Part shown: positions 5,366 to 8,042 of the stretch, piece by piece | Numbering within the stretch: position 1 is the stretch's first letter | Layout of the letters: each line of letters begins with the position of its first letter | Source of the DNA: Nitrospirota bacterium | GTDB taxonomy: Bacteria > Nitrospirota > Nitrospiria > Nitrospirales > UBA8639 | Direction: 5' to 3' | Length of the DNA: 8,042 bases | Assembly (NCBI GenBank): GCA_003233615.1 | Contig: QIMB01000076.1 | Coordinates: 1-8,042 of the forward strand | Translations under genes and position numbers: made by a program | Notes under the pieces: model-generated | Told to the model about the DNA's origin: nothing | Seen by the model: the letters and a program-made list of their open reading frames with translations, nothing else | Databases searched by the model: none

Positions 5366-7273
5366 CTAAGACTGACTGATAGTCTCAGATTGCGGGAAGC
5401 CCATTTTGATCCATAACGGACATAATATCGTCCCGACTAGCAGGAGTCCGGCAATCCAGGCTTCACGCCAGGGAATCCATGCTGGTGCAGGACTTCCAAC
5501 CAGCCAAGTCCCAATACCAACGAGCAAACAAAAAATGGACAAGGCCGCAAGTCCCATGGCCTGTAGCCCTCGCCAAAATTGGCGAGAACTCTTGGGGTTG
5601 CCAGGATGGATGCGTTGTTCAATCGGTCCCCAAAATCCTGGAGGTCGCGCACGTCGATAAAATATTTCTAAGCGATCATGATCTTCAGGGCCCGTGAATA
5701 AGGAAACCCCAACACCGATCATGCCAGAACCGATACCCATAATAAGTAACCGCAATGCTTCTTGATCTGGCAGACCCCACAACAAGAGCGGCGCCATCAC
5801 AATCGATGTCATGATGCAGGCTAATTCACCCCATGCGGTGATACGCCACCAGATCCATCGCAACACGAGCAACACGCCCATCCCAGCGCCCAACAACAGA
5901 CTCACTTGCCACGCCATTTGGATTGATGACAACCATGGGAGAATACACAGCGCAATACCTAGAATCAGCACGTTGCTTCCACGCGCCACCCACACCAAAG
6001 TACGAGGAGAAGGCGTTCGTTGCAACCAACTGTGGCAAATGAAGCGACGATAGATATCATTGGTCCAATACGATGCGCCCCAATTCAAATGGGTATCGAC
6101 GGTTGAGGCCAATGCGGCTAACATGCCAACAAGCATTAAGCCTTTCAATCCAGGCGGCAAGAGTTCATCCATTCCTTGGATGAATGTGAACTCACGCGCA
6201 GCCATATCCATTGAGCCTGGGAGTGGTGGGAAAATAACCAAGAGGCCCAAGGCCAGTGGCAACCAAATGAGACTCCGTAGCAAGACTTGCACGACTGTAA
6301 ATACGACGGCCGCCAGACGCGCATCGTGATCGGTACGGCATGCCATGGAGCGTTGCGCCAAATACCCGGTGCCATCTGCATTCATCTGTAACAACCATTG
6401 AAATCCATAGACGAGCAGGACCATGATCGTCACATCTTTTGCGCCAAACGGCGTAAAGGCCAATATTTCATTTCCTGTTATCGGATAGCCCGCAGCCGTG
6501 GTGAACTGCTCATGAATCCGGTGAGTTAACGCCGTCAGGCCACCTACATGGTCTACTACCACCCAAGCAAATCCAACACTGGCCACAAGGCCAATTGTCA
6601 GTTGCACAAGATCCGTGGTGACCACGCTGCGCAATCCACCGGTTGTGGAATACAACATGGTCACAGTGAGAATGGCGCCAATCGAGAGTAAATTGTTCGT
6701 GGAACGAATCCACATTGTGTCTGTGTCCAACCCCCCAATAGCAAATGGCACACCAGCCCATTGCACAATATGGACGCATAGATCAAAGAAGGCCGGAGGT
6801 AACCATTGATTCCAAAGAAGAAACGGCTCGGCAAGACGCGTTGCAGCCAGAAGAACCATGGCCAAGACGGTGCAATTCACAATCGTGCCAAAATAAATGG
6901 CTTTTATTCCTCGCAATACGGCAGCAGCACGATGGCCATAGCGAACTTCCGTTAATTCCGCATCGGTCAGCACGCCTACTCGTCGCCAACTTGGGGCCAA
7001 GAGAAAACCCATCAGCAAAAAGGCCAAAGCATAAATCCATAAACGCCATACAGCAAAAACCCCGGCAGTTGCTACCAAGCCGGTGACAAGAAGCGGTGTA
7101 TCGGCAGCAAATTGCGTCGCCGCCATACTCAAGCCCGCTTTCCACCCTGAGAGACTTCGACCTGCTAAAAAATACTCATCAAGATTTTGAGAGGCCCGTG
7201 CGCGTTCACGAAATCCAGCATAGAGTGCATAGCAGATAAAGGCAGCCAGAATGGCCCAATCAATCATGTGCAT
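5366..7273 (-). CDS. Sodium:solute symporter (SSS family), 635 aa
   Basis: This is an inner-membrane secondary transporter of the SSS family, which couples Na+ influx to solute uptake. The family marks are in order: DEYFLAGRSLSGW (32-44) leading into the first core helix with MAATQFAADT (50-59); YSTTGGLRSVVTTDLVQ (208-224), the SSS signature; GYLAQRSMACRTDHDARLAA (303-322); and GMLAALASTVDTHLNWGASY (383-402) before NDIYRRF. Ser390 and Thr391 in that segment correspond by pattern to the two adjacent Na2-site hydroxyl residues. About 13 hydrophobic segments are visible. A soluble loop at about 528-565 precedes the last two helices, so the C-terminus is longer than in minimal members. The substrate cannot be told from sequence. 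The gene starts 15 bases after the 139-aa gene and is probably co-transcribed with it. ATG 7267 (Met3) is an alternative start. Confidence 0.9.
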   Translation of the reverse strand: MHMIDWAILAAFICYALYAGFRERARASQNLDEYFLAGRSLSGWKAGLSMAATQFAADTPLLVTGLVATAGVFAVWRLWIYALAFLLMGFLLAPSWRRVGVLTDAELTEVRYGHRAAAVLRGIKAIYFGTIVNCTVLAMVLLAATRLAEPFLLWNQWLPPAFFDLCVHIVQWAGVPFAIGGLDTDTMWIRSTNNLLSIGAILTVTMLYSTTGGLRSVVTTDLVQLTIGLVASVGFAWVVVDHVGGLTALTHRIHEQFTTAAGYPITGNEILAFTPFGAKDVTIMVLLVYGFQWLLQMNADGTGYLAQRSMACRTDHDARLAAVVFTVVQVLLRSLIWLPLALGLLVIFPPLPGSMDMAAREFTFIQGMDELLPPGLKGLMLVGMLAALASTVDTHLNWGASYWTNDIYRRFICHSWLQRTPSPRTLVWVARGSNVLILGIALCILPWLSSIQMAWQVSLLLGAGMGVLLVLRWIWWRITAWGELACIMTSIVMAPLLLWGLPDQEALRLLIMGIGSGMIGVGVSLFTGPEDHDRLEIFYRRARPPGFWGPIEQRIHPGNPKSSRQFWRGLQAMGLAALSIFCLLVGIGTWLVGSPAPAWIPWREAWIAGLLLVGTILCPLWIKMGFPQSETISQS

Positions 7274-7288
7274 GAGCGTGGCTCGATT

Positions 7289-7708
7289 CTAGAGATCGGG
7301 AAACAACACATTCACCATACGCCAACCCAATAAAGGCAAGAGCAACCCGACAACAACGAGGGTCCCTCCGAATCCCATCGTCAGGAGACCCACCACATTG
7401 CCGCGAGCACCCAACATCACCGGTGTTTTTGATGTGAAACCCATACCAGCTGGCGGCCATTGACTGGTCACTCGAATCTTCGATCCGATATACATCACAT
7501 AGGCTCCCATACCCACAGATGGCATGCCAGCCAGCATCGTGACCACCAGTACGATCAGTCCAATTTGGTGAATCGTCTCTGATGTCGGTGGGGCTTCCCC
7601 CTGCGCAACAAAGGAAAGATATTCCAGTGTAAAATAGATCAGCGCGCCACCCAAAAGTGCCAACACACTCAGCATGCTTGCAATCAGTATTTTCTTCGAA
7701 GAGTTCAT
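7289..7708 (-). CDS. Three-helix inner-membrane protein (139 aa)
   Basis: I do not recognise a named family. Hydrophobic helices lie at about 8-28, 48-74 and 104-128, with a short loop (AQGEAPPTSETIHQ) between the first two and a soluble segment at about 75-103 containing WPPAGMGFTSKTPVMLG. A Pro-Pro-Gly-like turn followed by TPV and a final helix recalls small uncharacterised membrane proteins of proteobacteria, but this is from memory only. No strong ribosome binding site is seen before ATG 7708. The stop is 15 bases before the symporter start, and the gene follows the transporter fragment by 88 bases on the same strand. It is therefore probably the middle gene of a transport operon, perhaps as an accessory subunit, which is an inference. 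Confidence 0.75.
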   Translation of the reverse strand: MNSSKKILIASMLSVLALLGGALIYFTLEYLSFVAQGEAPPTSETIHQIGLIVLVVTMLAGMPSVGMGAYVMYIGSKIRVTSQWPPAGMGFTSKTPVMLGARGNVVGLLTMGFGGTLVVVGLLLPLLGWRMVNVLFPDL

Positions 7709-7729
7709 CGTAGTCGAAACTGCTATGAT

Positions 7730-7749
7730 ACTGTGGCTGTCGACACAGT
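7730..7749. other. Small hairpin upstream of the 139-aa gene
   Basis: ACTGTG and CACAGT arms enclose an 8-base loop, with the palindrome TGTCGACA overlapping. It lies about 20 bases before the leftward start at 7708 and has no T-run. It may affect translation or mark an operator. The evidence is symmetry only. Confidence 0.2.
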
Positions 7750-7796
7750 CTTTCCCTACACCTTCTCTTTCGTCGCTCTTCGGAGCTCAGGACTTG

Positions 7797-8042
7797 TCAC
7801 TGATTTCGACGGAGCTGTTCATGTCGTCGCCCTACCCAGAAACCTGTTGCTAACCACAGGCATGCAATCGGCATCGCCGCGAATGCCATGTGGGACAACG
7901 CTAGTCCCCAGGTATGCAACACAGAAACAATCCCAGTCCCGGCGGCATCCGCACCTCGATGCACCACGGTATCAATGACATTTTTTGCTTGGTATTTTTC
8001 TTCACGGGACACCACTGTGAACAAGGATTCCCGTGTCGGCTT
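7797..8042 (-). CDS. ADP/ATP (NTT/Npt1-like) transporter, C-terminal part
   Basis: This gene enters from the right edge; only its last 81 residues and the TGA (7797-7799) are visible. The segment LFTVVSREEKYQAKNVIDTV followed by VHRGAD matches a strongly conserved part of bacterial ADP,ATP carrier-like/NTP exchange (NTT, Npt1-related) major-facilitator proteins, whose usual form is REEKYKAKNFIDTVVYRGGD. One full hydrophobic helix (HMAFAAMPIACLWLATGFWV) precedes the basic end GRRHEQLRRNQ. Free-living bacterial members are often annotated as MFS transporters and are not proven nucleotide exchangers, so the substrate is open. TTG 8024 is an internal Leu codon, not a start, because the frame continues beyond it to the window end. 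The gene is followed by the 139-aa and symporter genes on the same strand. Confidence 0.8.
   Translation of the reverse strand, partial: KPTRESLFTVVSREEKYQAKNVIDTVVHRGADAAGTGIVSVLHTWGLALSHMAFAAMPIACLWLATGFWVGRRHEQLRRNQ

Noticed and set aside
5391..7145. Many ORFs of 60-120 aa on both strands across the symporter gene
   Set aside because: They are out-of-frame shadows of the 635-aa symporter, which has clear family motifs through its whole length.

Overview
This looks like a bacterial chromosomal window of roughly balanced base composition. It mixes small secreted or membrane proteins with a few recognisable families. Strong AGGAG-type ribosome binding sites, Sec-type signal peptides and a CpsD-like ATPase beginning MSKIYDAL suggest a Gram-negative-type bacterium. 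A Nitrospirota or proteobacterial origin is possible, but the sequence gives no decisive marker such as an rRNA or a ribosomal protein.

Layout. Positions 1-2050 are read rightward and hold little familiar content: a 113-aa exported acidic protein (172-513), two short overlapping frames with very good ribosome binding sites (805-909 and 894-1109), a coding-looking stretch without a normal start (about 1042-1287), and an exported 202-aa protein resembling DUF1036 (1442-2050). Facing it on the minus strand is an exported protein (3141-2317) built from four 36-residue repeats and a partial fifth, predicted here to be a basic beta-solenoid. A 693-base divergent spacer follows. It holds two weak small-ORF candidates and leads to a rightward gene (3835-4593) for a CpsD/BY-kinase-like P-loop protein. 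That protein lacks the Walker A lysine and the C-terminal tyrosine cluster.

Positions 4594-5087 are an AT-rich spacer with one near-perfect 30-base hairpin (4681-4710). Next comes a short acidic 59-aa protein (5088-5267).

The right third is a leftward gene set that looks like an operon: the C-terminus of an ADP/ATP (NTT/Npt1-like) transporter entering from the right edge (8042-7797), a 139-aa three-helix membrane protein (7708-7289) and, 15 bases on, a 635-aa sodium:solute symporter (7273-5366). The symporter has recognisable family motifs, including the likely Na2-site segment.

How the parts fit. The right-hand genes form an inner-membrane transport unit of unknown substrate. The left and middle genes are mostly exported or envelope proteins without a recognisable pathway. 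The CpsD-like protein points to polysaccharide production or export, but no glycosyltransferase, Wzc/PCP chain-length protein or exosortase lies in the window. The best candidates for undescribed biology are the 36-residue repeat protein, the degenerate CpsD-like ATPase and the overlapping small genes at 805-1287.
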